Source: Dactylorhiza incarnata
Lineage: Eukaryota > Streptophyta > Magnoliopsida > Asparagales > Orchidaceae
DNA length: 64,000 nucleotides
Direction of reading: 5' to 3'
Assembly: GCA_033032865.1 (NCBI GenBank)
Contig: JAWHQI010000273.1
Span: forward strand, 3,534,001 to 3,598,000
Shown here: positions 42,300 to 54,060 of the stretch, piece by piece
How the letters are laid out: each line of letters opens with the position of its first letter
Position numbering within the stretch: the first letter of the stretch is position 1
Position numbers and translations under genes: made by a program
The notes under the pieces: model-generated
Told to the model about the DNA's origin: nothing
What the model saw: only the letters and a program-made list of their open reading frames with translations
Database searches by the model: none

Positions 42300-45200
42300 G
42301 ACCGTTAGTCAAAAGACTAAGCCAATTCCCCACCCCTCCCCCGGTGACTCCTAGGCACCGTGCGGGAAGGATAAAATGCAATGTTTATGCTATGTCATAC
42401 AAGGTATGCAATTTAATGTTATGTTCATACAAGTGCAACTCACAATCTATGACTCTATGCGCACAGACCTTTAGTTCCCCCTTTTTGGAGCTAGCAAAAC
42501 TCCCAGGATACTTCCGTAGTGGCAAACGGAAGTGGTGGGTTGGGCCTCGCCCACCTCTAGGTTTGTATCTGCACTACCTAACCTAGACCTATCGTACGCC
42601 TCAATGCTAAGAACACAACAACGGAGCTCCTGCGTACTCTTACTGGCTAGTCCACCAAACTTTTCTTTGGTAAGGTGTTAACCACACATACCAAGCCAAA
42701 GTAACGACGTAGGTGCGACGACCGTCAACACTAATGAGCCACCACCTTTATGCACATACAATATGTTACCATCTATCTCCGAGCCCTAAGCTCCTCGATC
42801 TAACCTGTCTGACACATTAACCTTCCGAGCCACCGGCTCGCCGGACTAACCCGTCCGTGCTAACAACCACCGAGCCTACCGCTCGTAAGATCAAACCTAA
42901 CTAGACTTCTTAACCATGGGGTTTGGGTGTGTGCATTATTAAGATTAACTTGCACCGCCATTTATTCCTACACTTTAGGGTTAGCCATGGATTTCCCGAG
43001 GACTACCCTGTGAGGGGCTAGCTACGGTACTAGGAACTATAATGGGATGACACTGCAACGATCCCTTTCCAAGGCACTTAATGTAATTAGTGATTACCCA
43101 TAAGCATACCCTTCTTATCATTACACTTTGATTACCCTAAGTATTTTATGACCTTCTAAAGGGAAAGATGATCTTTCGTCGGTCCCGAACGCGACCTTAT
43201 CCCTTAACTTATCGAGTACCCAACATATAGACCCCTAATGGTGACCTCAAATCCTCTCTAAAAGACTAGGTACACCATCTACCTTCCATGCCCACCTAAT
43301 GATCCATAAATTACTTAAGTTTTGCAGTTTACTATATGCAGACCAAATGAGTTATATGAGTTGCATAAAGAGAGGTACCCCAAATAATCATCCAACTGAC
43401 TCAAGATTATTACTGGGAGTCTGTCATGATATTCTAAGACTAAATCCAGAGGATCATATTTTTCCTTATTTAATTGGCATTTATTATAATTTTCCTCAAC
43501 ATTGACCCAGTATGAAATTGAACATGAAGTATAAAATCCTCTTATGATAAGGCCTCCACAAAATCATGAAAAATCTATGAAGTCAAAATAACAGTAAATA
43601 CATAATATCAAAATTTTGCAATAAGGGGTTAGCCTCTAATTATAATATTAAATAATTATCCCAAATTAGAAATTATAGAAGAAACCACCAAAGGTACTTG
43701 TCCAAAAATTATGGAAAAATTACCAGATCTTTATATTAATCAGAAACGTCTACTGGACAAATTTTAGAAATTATCGAAACTAATTAGTCACATAAATAAA
43801 TATTGCAAGTAAACCAATACTAGGGAAAATTATGATGGAACCTACTTCTAAATAATTCCAAAAATTATACTAAAATTCACAGAGTTCTCTAATGCCCTAA
43901 ATTGTCCTACCACCAAGTTTCAAAATTATCCAGAGGATATTTGGCTCTCATTTATTTAACATATTCATGAGACCAAATAGATGACTTGTGAATGAAGTGC
44001 TAATTAAATTAATTCTATAATTAAACCAAAAATTATGAGAGGTCTATTACATGATTATGAGGGTTCCACCAAACTATCATCAACATCCAAGATCATTTGA
44101 GCTTGTAAATTTCTCTTATAAAAAGGTTCCCTAAAAAGGTTATAACCTAAATCAGAGGGTAACTGTTCCTAAATTCTCATAAAATTTTCTAGGGAATGTT
44201 TACACCCTATGAACTTATCTTCCTTGTATCATGACCATTCAAGGACATATGCCCCTATGTCCTTCATAAGGCTTAAAGTACAACCCTAAGGTTAGAACTA
44301 GGGTCCTAGGGCATATCCATACCACATCACCCCAAATTACTCATGGGGGTGTCTTTTGTGATCCTAAACCAGTGGACAAAGTATCACACAACTTTGATGA
44401 GATTTGACGACCTAATTCCATCATGTGCACTTTTGACCTAGTTTGACCAAACATGCGTTAACAAATTACCCAAGCAATTCAGTCCCAATTGGGCAAAAAT
44501 TTTTACCAGGGTTATATAATAACCCTAAAGAGCACCCACCAAAATTTGGAGGGGTTTGGAGGTCATTAGACCCTATAATTAAATAATATATGAATTATTA
44601 AATTATTACTAAAACTTTAGAATTTTTTTTCCAAAAATTCCCCTCTTTGGATATATTAAGGGTGTAGGTACAAATAGCCTATGTTTCTTGTTTCAAGTCA
44701 ATTTCATTTCCCAATCAAAAATTATTCAAGAAATAGTGGTTATCCTACCCTGGGGACCAGTGCCACCAAAATGGCCCTACAGGGAGCTACAGTACTCCAT
44801 TTGGGCTGAAACAAATTTCAAAATAAAGTTCACACCAAGGGCTACCACTTTGATGTTGGCCACTTTTTCATCAAAGGGTTCTAAGTATTTTTAATAAATT
44901 AATCTATGTAATGCAAATAGTGTGACATAAATGCAATATTAATATAACATATTCATTTGATCTTAGCACAGATCTTCGCGCAAATCTGACAGTTGCTGGT
45001 CATCTTCTACCTTCAGCCAAGGGCTGAGATTGCCTGCGCCTGGGTTGACTTCCACTCCATTTTCCCGGCAACCTGAGCGCCGCCCCGACCGGCCAATGCC
45101 ACCACCTCTGTTGAGGTGGTGGCCGGCGATTAGGGGTAGTTGGCTAGCCGGAGGTGGCCAGGATGGAGAGATTTAACGGGGGAAAGAGGGATCGAAATGA

Positions 45201-46445
45201 GCCCTTTTAGTAGCTTGATTCAAGCCCGATTTGGCTGGAATCAAGCCCCAAACTAGAGGAGGATCTAGCACTAGTGGAGGGAGGGAGGATCGGACCTGAT
45301 TTGTTGCCTGAGGTCGCGTATTCCGGCGGGTTGCCATGGCTGGAGCTTGAGCATTTGGTGCCATGTTGATTTGCTCTTGGAGAGCTCGATTTCTTCAGCA
45401 ATATGGGGGGGGGGGGGGGTCACTCCTCTTCGACCTCGGAAGGTGGTAAAGCCCTCAATTGGAGGCAAGAGGGGGGTTTCACATGGTGGCCATTAATGGC
45501 CTTGATGGAGAATTTCAATTTCATACGGGGGAGGTGAATTGGGCATCAATGTGGCCAGGAGAAGACTGGAAACTCCTCCTCTCCCCAAGAGGAGATGAAT
45601 GGTGCCATCAATGGTGGAGATTGAAGGTTCCTTCTTCCTCCCCATTAATCCCCCCTCTTTCTCTCTCTTTCAAATTTGAGCTTTTCTATCTCCTGGCCGA
45701 ATTTCCTGAAATTGAATGGCCAATTCAGTATCACCCAACCCCATTAGGTGGTGGACCACCTTAATTGTGTGTAGCCTAAGTGGATTGGGCTTGCTTAGGT
45801 CAACTTAGGTCATTTTGACCTAAATTTTAGGTAGAGTTGACTTTGGTCAATTTGACCATATGGGTTGACCCCAATGGGTGTCTAGTCACCCATTAGCCTC
45901 CCTTATTGGTTTGGAAGGTCTAGGTACGGTCAATTTGACAAGGTGAGGGTCAATTGACCCTTAATAGGCCACTTTGACCAAAATAGGGCTAGGGTTGACT
46001 TTGGTAAAATTGGCTAAGTTGGAGGCCCCATGATGGGGATTTTTGGTCCATTGGGTCCCTAAAATCCATATAAGGGTAGGGGTAAGGTCAATTTGGCATG
46101 GTGGTGGCCAATTGGCCCTAATTAAGCTACTTTGACTAATTTTGGGTTAGGGTTGACTTTGGTAAATTTGGCCTCTTTGGTTGACCCCAATGGGTCCCTG
46201 GTACTCTAAGGGGACCACTAATGAGTTAGGGTTGTTATTGGGGGGGGGGGGGGATGGGGTCAAGGAATCAAGGTGAGACCCTAAATCCAACCGTAGGCTT
46301 GATATCTGAAAATTGCTATTTGTAGACCACTTGGGTTTTGTCCTTCTTACCTAAGTTCACATGATCTTCAGCTCTTCCTATGGTTTTGTCATGACCTAGT
46401 CATGACAAAACCAACTTGGGGTTTATTTTTTGGGGGGATGTTACA
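42300..46445 (-). repeat. Main part of LTR G, non-coding
   Basis: No gene. Mixed-composition sequence starting (minus strand) TGTAACATCCCC with an inverted GTCATGACTAGGTCATGAC (46389-46411), a G run at 45405-45417 and 46240-46252, and three degenerate units of about 158 bp (45835-46240). Scattered short frames have no motif. Confidence 0.65.
45835..46240. repeat. Three degenerate 158-bp units in LTR G
   Basis: Each begins GGTTGACTTTGGT (about 45835, 45993, 46152) and contains ggttgaccccaatgggt or a decayed form of it. Confidence 0.65.
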
Positions 46446-47256
46446 GATGGTATATCTCGTGGCCGAGGAACTGGAAGGGTTGAAGTAGAATAAAGCTCAG
46501 GGACAAGATCATTAATATAGTTACTCTTGGTTATGTACGCATAATTCTCCATCACCATCCATTGTATGAGTCCTCCTAAGGGAAGTGTGTTGAGAGGAGT
46601 CCATCTTGGATCCTTTAACTTAAACGTATAACGAATCTGTGGGAGTAAATGATCTGCAACATCAAAAACTTCTTCCTACAAAATATGATAAGTAATAATA
46701 CTCAGTTGTGCAGTGATCTTCTTTGTATCTCCGGACTTAACATTATAGTGTGTCGAAAAATATCTTGAATTATGAATATTTCTTCCCTAAGTGAAGAAAC
46801 TTCCATAATTTGCTCTCTAGTCTCCTTCCCATGCAAAACCAGATTCACTGGTGTCTAGTCTCGCTTAGCCCTATACTTCTCAACCACATCCAGACGATTC
46901 TCACTCTCTATTAACCCAAACACATTCCTTAGATCTTCATGTGTGATTTGGACAAATTCAAACTGTATCATAGACATCACTCCTCCATGGAGTTGTGTTT
47001 CTGACGGATCAAACAAATGGTTATAGAACTCCTGAATAAAATCTGTAGAAAAATAGTCGTTAGTAATCACCGATAACACTCCTGATACAGCTAGGAGGTT
47101 TTGAATATGGGCATGAACGGGGAGGTCTATTTGCAACACCATGCCTACACCAACAGACGCCGTTTCAATCCCAGCATTAGAATGATAAGATTTGTGTGCT
47201 TCTCTGGAAGAAGAAGACTTTTTGGCACGGACCTCGTGTGCACTGGAAGAAGCCAT
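46446..47256 (-). pseudogene. D2 antisense gene, proximal part
   Basis: Minus strand from ATG 47254-47256 (MASSSAHEVRAKKSSSSR) after a leader intron. Motifs: LQIDLPVHAHIQNLLAVSG, NDYFSTDFIQEFYNHLFD, VQITHEDLRNVFGLI; this layout resembles domains annotated as putative plant transposon protein, but the match is by eye. A TAG follows AKRD, a shift and another TAG follow, then EEVFDVADHLLPQIRYTFK, PRWTPLNTLPLGGLIQWMV, VPRPRDIPS up to the G insertion. The frame rejoins at 36027. It is antisense to D2. Function unknown. Confidence 0.7.
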
Positions 47257-47259
47257 AAC

Positions 47260-47663
47260 CTGCACATTTTGACACATCAGAAAATTAACACAAAAACATT
47301 TTTTAAATAATGCCCGACATTAATGGTAATGCCAGGCGCATGATGTCAAACTTCCTATCACCTCCAGTACACAATGTTGACCTTCAGTCATGCTTAGAAC
47401 TCAAAAAGTCTTGTAAAAATTAAGGAATAAATGGAAAATCACCGATAAAACTCAAAAACAACTAAAAAGTTAAAGCAAAAACTCATCGTTGATAAGAATC
47501 TCAAAACCCCTCTCTACAACTCTAAACTAGAAAACCCTAGATCTCAAAATCCTAGATCTATAATATACTATCATAATACACTTCAATACTTCAAAGGATT
47601 ATAATTTAGGGGTAGATAAATGTTTTCATAAAAAAATATTAAAAAGAAAAACATGGATTTTAC
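47260..47663 (-). other. Leader intron of the D2 antisense gene
   Basis: Minus-strand CAAG|GTAAAATCC to AAAATGTGCAG|GTTATGGCT, 404 bp, just before the ATG. It contains T-rich sequence and TAATGCC..GGCATTA type inverted repeats. Confidence 0.6.
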
Positions 47664-47749
47664 CTTGATTTGAGAAGGGGAGACGACGAAACATGAAGAT
47701 AAATGGTTTGAAATGGAGAGAATAAGAAAAGAACTCGGATTTGGGGCTT

Positions 47750-47757
47750 TTTATATA
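47750..47757 (-). promoter_or_regulatory. TATA box of the D2 antisense gene
   Basis: Minus-strand TATATAAA before AAGCCCC. Expected transcription start near 47720, leaving a short first exon before the leader intron. Confidence 0.5.
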
Positions 47758-50099
47758 AAGTGGACTCAACGCCGCCATTGAGAATAACGCCAAGCATTAT
47801 CTCCTCTTTCTCTCTATAACTGAAATTTCTCTACCTATCCACTTATATATCATTATATATCTATGTTTACATCTTAATTACTTTTTCATTGCCAGAAAAA
47901 TCTAAATCAAATTTAAATATAAAAACCATTTTAAAACCACCAGAAATATGTTTATATAGCCTTCTAATCATCTCCAAATTCTCTGAAAATTTTACACTAA
48001 GAAGGCCAATATACATACTACCTATTTCAAAAGAATTTTTTTTCAAAATGCTCAAAAAGGGTGTTCTGTTTGGGTGTTAAGTACTTAATGCCATGCGTTA
48101 GCCCTTTTCATCAAATTAAATTTCAATTTTCTCTACACTATTTCTGGTATTTTTATATTGATTTTTCTCTATTTCTTTTCTCAGTTTTTGAAATTATTTT
48201 GTTATTAATTTGGTTGTTTTATTCCAAAATACAAAAAAAAATCAAAATAATCAAAAATATGTTTCTCTTTATTTGTTTTTCGTTAAATATTTACAAAACT
48301 ATGGTTTGACGATAAAACATAACAAGAGCAGACATCTTAGTTATTCTTGTTTCAAATGGTAAAAATTGAATAGGCATACACTTAAAGATTGTCTTCAATG
48401 TCTAATTTTAATTTCAAATTTCCTAAACATTGTTTTCTTATCATGCCTTGACGATAATCTAATTATGTGCAATGAAATAGTCTATAGAAAATTGTGTATG
48501 ATTGCCTAGCATGCCTCTAAATGTGAGTAATATTTTATGTTAATTAATGATTCCTACATTCACTATTTTGGTAATCTACATGTGCTCATAATCTTAGTCT
48601 TGCATGATTGTGCAGTGTAATAGTTTTAACAAATTAAGTTGTATATCTAAATTACCTACACTGTTTTTTCAAACAATAAATTTCTTGCACACATAGAAGT
48701 GCTATTTCAATAGTGTTAATGTTTGCAACAACAAGTGAATTCAGAGATCTTTGGCATAAGCTTTAAATAAGAAAAAGGAATAAATTGCCAAAGATAACTC
48801 CACCAAGCACTACTCACCCTCCTGATAAGTCTTAATGAAAATTGTGAGGTTAAGCACCTTGGAAATAATTATAAAGTGTATTGTGCAAACACATTCTTTT
48901 TATCACTTCTATTTGTACACTAGATCACAAAAAATAAAAAAATAAAATTATTATTAATAAAAATGCTTATGTGATCCCCCAAGCAATACTTCGCTCCCTA
49001 ATAAGTCTTAATGAGCATTATGTGGGCGAAGCACCTTGGTTGTTGTACCCTTTTATGTGCTTTGAAATTTTATTTTAGAATTGATGTGTGAAAGTATTTA
49101 TAAGATTGCAATCTTACTATTGTTGTTACTATTTCGTTACATATGTCATGTGTTTTGATTATTTCACTTGTATACGTTTATCAAAACACCTTATGCACAC
49201 ATCATTGTTTTTCATAAAGTTTCTACTAATGAGAATTGGATCCTAATGCAAAATTACATAATTCCCTAAAGCACTAGATTGCAATGCATGATTTCTACAA
49301 TGTTTTCTTTACTTGAAATAAGAATTGGTTACATTATAGCTCTTATCTTTTGGAATATGTTAAATCATGCTTGCCTACTTGCTATGAAAATTTTCAAAGT
49401 TAAATGCTCAAATGTGAAGAGTCTAGACATATTATTGGAATGGTCAAACTATTACAAAAATGTTAATCTTAGTTATTTTTTTTTTCCGCATTCCTAATTT
49501 GATCATAAGTTGTGTCTACCATGGTTTATCATGCTAACTTCTAAGTATTTTTCTTCACTTGTGCTTGTCAAACTATATTGCATTTTTTTAACAAGTTTCT
49601 TAAAAAAATTTTAAAAAAATGGAAGTGGTAGAATTCCTTTGGCAAAACAAATAAATGGAATGTTGTTCATTCACGCTTATCATATATTTTTCCACTGTGC
49701 TACTCTCTCCCTTAGCTCGATCACGACTTACCTTAAGTTTAAATAAAACTCTTAATCCTCTCCTCGTTATGTTCCATCTTTTTGTCTTCTCTCTTCTAGT
49801 TTTGTTTCAACTCCACCCTCTTTTGCTAATAACAAAAAGGGGAGAATAAAATGATAAATCTAAATTTTAATGATTAATGGAATAGGTTTCACTAGATTAA
49901 GGGGGACCGTAAATCTAGCCTTTGGGAGCATGCACTAAGGTGGAGCACTTAAGTAGGGGGAGCACAACTTAAACAATCTATTATTCTTATTATTATCTCT
50001 ATATTGCTTAAGTGCCATATATCCTTCTAAAAACACATCTCTCTTATATATGAATCTGATTTATCTATATTGGATTTGTTATTATCAAATGGGGGAGAT
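47758..50099 (+). other. Non-coding 3' interior of D2
   Basis: A/T-rich without a credible frame. It includes an imperfect direct repeat (ccaagcactactcaccctcctgataagtcttaatg near 48797 and ccaagcaatacttcgctccctaataag near 48977), the block shared with D1 (49130-49400) and purine tracts (gggggagcacaac near 49956), ending in the terminal polypurine tract 50086-50099. Confidence 0.75.
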
Positions 50100-51393
50100 T
50101 GTTGGAACATGGTTTTCCGCATCCCTTTGATTTGAGAATAACAAAACCTACATGTATTTGATCTTGTTTGCCATTGTGTTTTTAGCATGCAGGTTTGAAC
50201 TGATATGACAATAGGATGCTTCACAATTGGTCTGGAATTGCCTACAAGCAGAAATAATGAATGTGGTCTAACGCTAGGTGTTAAGACTTAACGCTGGGTG
50301 TTGACACTCGACGGGGTGGCTTGCAGCTGAGATGATCGACGAGTTGGCATGCCGCTTAGATGATCGACGAGATGGCTTGCCGCTGAGAAAATGAAAGAGC
50401 TCTAACGCCAGTCATTAGGTCTTAACGCTGGTCGTTAACTCTCGATGATTATGGCAAGGAGGGAAGCAGCCGTGATTGAAGAGGCACCTGAGGAATGATC
50501 TGACATAACTCTGGCTTTAGACTCAACGCCAGCGTTAGGATTGCCTAAAATAAATGTTTCCTAAAGTGCAGAATCACCTTCCCGTTTTGAAGATCCGAGC
50601 CATCAAAACAATTCCATACAGGTTCAACGCCAGGTGTTAGCCTTTATGCCAACGTTAGCCTTCAGTGCTATAAATTGGTGGATTTCATCTTCTCCAACTA
50701 CTGATTGAAGAGAGCCATATTCCAGCACTTCAGAAACTTAGAGAGGGCCGTATTTTCCAGACCATCATCTCCCACACATATTCGAGTGAAGAATTCAAGG
50801 AGGACCAGATCAACGCTTACTCAACACGAAGAATGCATGCTCCAACTTTGATGATATTCAGCGAGCCTTTGTCATCTCCAGAATTCTTCTTAGGGAGTTT
50901 TGGTTTGTGTTTGTATTTTATTTGTAACCTTTTTTATTATAATCTTGAATTAAATTCGCCTCGTGTTTGCGACTAGGTCTGTGTAGGACTTAGGGAGGAA
51001 TTTACCTCGTGTTGGCGACTAGGTCTAGGGAGTAGATCTAAGTGGTGCTCGAGGCCTTTCTGTGGATAGAAAGGTTAGAGCGGCTTGAGGCCGTATCTTG
51101 GGAGAGATCGGCTAAAGCCAACCGGTTCTTGGTGAGAAGAGTCAGTATAGAAAACAAAAAGAATATTTCATATTTCGCTTTCGATTTCTAGCATCATAGA
51201 AATCAGATTTTGTAATCAATTTTTTAAATAATAATCATGTCTTTTCTTGTTTAATAAAATTGATTTTATTCTCTTTACATTTGATTTAACATAGTTCAAA
51301 TAAAATATCAAACAGTTTCTATAAGAGTTTAAAGTTTTCTAAAACCCTTATTCACCCCCCCCCCCCCCTCTAAGGATGCCTCAAGATCCAACA
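50100..51393 (+). repeat. 3' LTR of D2
   Basis: TGTTGGAACATGG to GATCCAACA. Palindromes of the TAACGCTGG..CCAGCGTTA type at 50269-50310, 50402-50450, 50523-50540 and 50629-50665; TATAAATT at 50669-50676; two GCGACTAGGTC copies (about 50969, 51015); a C run at about 51355-51368. Confidence 0.93.
50669..50676 (+). promoter_or_regulatory. TATA box of the D2 LTR
   Basis: TATAAATT directly downstream of the palindromes. Confidence 0.55.
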
Positions 51394-54060
51394 AAGAGTT
51401 CTACAAATAGTCATACGAAGAGTCCAAAGTAGAGTCCTATGAAGATTCTTAGAAAGGGTCCTATAAAGAGTCCAATGAAAAGTCTTAAAAAGTGTCCTAA
51501 GAAGATTTCTAAGAAGACTCCTAAAGAGAGTACCATGAAGAGTCTTAGGGATAGTCTTAATAAGAGTCCAATGAAACATTCTAAGAATTGGACTAAGAGA
51601 GTCCTAAGAAGAGTCCTATAAAGAGTCTTTGTATGAGTGTTATGAAGTGTCCAACAAATAGTCTTATGTAAAGTCTCAAGATGAGTCCTATGAAAAGTCC
51701 TACGATGAGTCCAACAAAAAGTCCTAAGAAGATTACTATAAAGAGTCCTAGAAGTGTCCTAACAAGAGTCTTACAAATAATCTTATAAAATTCCTAAGTA
51801 GAGTCCTATGAAGAGTATTATAAAGAGTTCTTTGAAGAGTCCAATTAAAAGTCCAGCAAAGATTCCTACGAAAAGTGCTATGAGGAGTCCTACAAAGTTT
51901 CTTGACAAGAGTCCTACGAATTATACTACAAAGAGTCTTGCGAAGAGTCCTATGAGGATTCCTTTAAAGAATCCTAAGTAGAGTCCACGAAGAGTCATAC
52001 AAAGAGTCCTAAGAAGAGTTCCAAGAAAAGTCCTAACAAGATTCCTAACAAGAGTCTGAAGAAGAGTCCTACGCTGACTCCTTTGAAGAGTCCTAAGTAG
52101 TACTATGATGAGTCTTTTGAAGAATCCTACGAAGAGTCCAAAAATGTTATACAAATAGTTTTATGATGAGTCCTATGTGAAGTGCTATGAGGAGTCCTAC
52201 AAAGAGTCCTAAGTAGACTCCTAATAATAGTATTACGATGAGTCCTACAAAAAGTCCTTCGAAGAGTCCTACAAAGAGTCCTAAATAGAGTACCAAGAAG
52301 AGTCCTACAAAGAGACCCAAGAAGAGTCCTGCAAAGAGTCCAACAAAGAGTCTTACGATGAGCCCTGCAAAGAGTCCTATGAAGAGTCCTATGGAGAGCC
52401 CTATACAGTGTCCTATGAAGTGTCCTACAATGAGTCCTACGAGGACACCAACAATGAGTCCAACAAAGATTCCTACAAAGAGTACTACAAAGAGTCCTAC
52501 AAAGAGTCCTATGAAGACTCCTACATTGAGTCCTAACTAGATCTTCCTATGAAAAGTCCTAAGAAGATTCCTAACAATTGTCCTAACAAAAGTCCTTAGA
52601 ATAGAACTAGGAAGAGTCCTACTAGGAGACTTATGAATTGTCTAACTAGGCGTATTACGAAGAGTCCTGTGAAGAATCCTATGAAGAGTTCTATGAGGAG
52701 TCCTATGATGAGTCCTATGACGAGTCCTACAAGGAGTCCTACAAAGATTCCTAAGTAGAGTCCTAATAGGAGTCCTACTTAGAGTCCTAAAAAATGTGCT
52801 ACAAAGTGTCTTACAAAGTGTCTAACAAAGGGTCCTAATTAGAGTCCCAAGAAGAGTCCGATGAAGTGTCTTACAAAGAGTCCAATGAAGATTCATACGA
52901 AGCATCCTATGAAGAGTCTTAGGAGGAGTCCTATGAAGAATCCTATGAATATCCCTATGAAGAGTCCTACAAAGATTCTTACAAAGAGTCATTCGAAGTT
53001 TCCAACGAAGAGTCCTAAGTAGAGTCCTATGAAGAGTCCTAACAAGAGTCCTAACAAGAGTCCTACAAATTGTCCATCAAGGAGTCCTATGAATAGTCCA
53101 ACAAAGAGTCCTAAGTAAAGCCCCATGAAGAGTCCTACAAAGAGTCCAATGAAGAGTCCTACGAGGAGCCCTACAAAGGGTCCTACGAATATTCCTACCA
53201 AGAGTACAATAATGAGTCTTACGAAGAGTCTTATGATGAGTCCTACAAAGAGTTCAACGAAAAATCTTGCAAAGAGTCCTAAATAGAGTTATACAATGAG
53301 TCCTGCAGAGAGTCCTACGAAGAGTCTTACAAAGAGTCCTACGAAGATTCGAATGAAAAGTCCCAAAAAGTGTCCGAAGATGAGTCCTAAGAAGACTCAA
53401 AAATTATGTCCCATGAAGAGTCCTACGAAGATCGAATGAAGAGTCCTAAAAAGTGTCCTAAGAAGAGTTCTAAGAAGACTAAAAAATTGTGTCCCACGAA
53501 GAGTCCTAACAAGAGTCCATTGAAAAGTCCTAAGAATAAAACTATGAAGAGTCCTAAGAAGAGACCTACGAAGAGTCCTACTGGGATTCCTACGAATAGT
53601 CCAACAAAGACTCCTACAGCGAGTCCTAAGTTGATTTCTAATAAGATTCCTATGAAGTGTCCCACAAAGAGTCTTAAGAAGTTTCCTGTAAAGATTCCTA
53701 TTAAAATAGCTAGAAAGATTCCTTTGAAGAGTCCAACTACATGTCCTATGAGGAATCCAACAAAGGGTCCAATTTATATTCCTAATATAACACCTACGAC
53801 GAGTCCCACGAAGAGTCCTACGATGATTCCTATGATGATTCCTACGAAGGCTCCAACAAAGAAACCAATGAAGAGTCCAAAGAGGAGTCTTACGGAGAGT
53901 CCTAAAAATAGTCCAACAAAGAATCCTACGAAGAGACCTATGAAGAGTCCTACAGAGAGTCCTATAAATTGTCCAATAAAGAGTCCTAAAACCAGTCGTG
54001 CGTGGAGTCCAACAACGAGTTCTACAAAGAGTCCAACAAAGAGGCCTCAGTAGAGTCCTA
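51394..54060. repeat. 12-bp minisatellite, about 2.7 kb
   Basis: Degenerate units of the type GAGTCCTACAAA, about 220 copies. The array starts directly after the D2 LTR and stops at about 54060. As 12 is a multiple of three, one strand reads Lys-Ser-Pro-Thr (for example 53406-54053) and the other Gly-Leu-Phe-Val; both are most simply repeat by-products. Confidence 0.93.

Larger units (their letters stand above)
36028..46445 (-). mobile_element. Solo LTR G, chromovirus (Tekay-like) candidate, split by F
   Basis: On the minus strand it begins TGTAACATCC (46445) and ends AAAATACA (36028). GATGG flanks both ends (46446-46450 and 36023-36027). Without F it is about 4.56 kb and lacks any coding sequence, primer site or second LTR, so it is best read as a solo LTR left by LTR-LTR recombination. 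Very long LTRs starting TGTAACA are typical of Tekay/Del chromoviruses; the clade is inference. It splits the D2 antisense gene, whose frame rejoins across the duplication. Confidence 0.72.
46446..51393 (+). mobile_element. SIRE-like Ty1/copia element D2, 3' part
   Basis: 3' LTR at 50100-51393 preceded by tatcaaatgggggaga. The interior upstream (46446-50099) has a minus-strand gene and an A/T-rich region like D1. No boundary separates the antisense gene from the D2 interior, so it is assigned to D2. The 5' half lies beyond G and E, out of view. Confidence 0.72.

Noticed and set aside
42300..46445. Host gene or promoter region between F and D2
   Set aside because: No exon-like frames with motifs; borders and target duplication show it is part of LTR G.
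53406..54053. 215-codon Lys-Ser-Pro-Thr repeat protein resembling basic linker proteins
   Set aside because: It lies in a degenerate 12-bp minisatellite, with an equally repetitive frame on the other strand and no start context or flanking gene structure.
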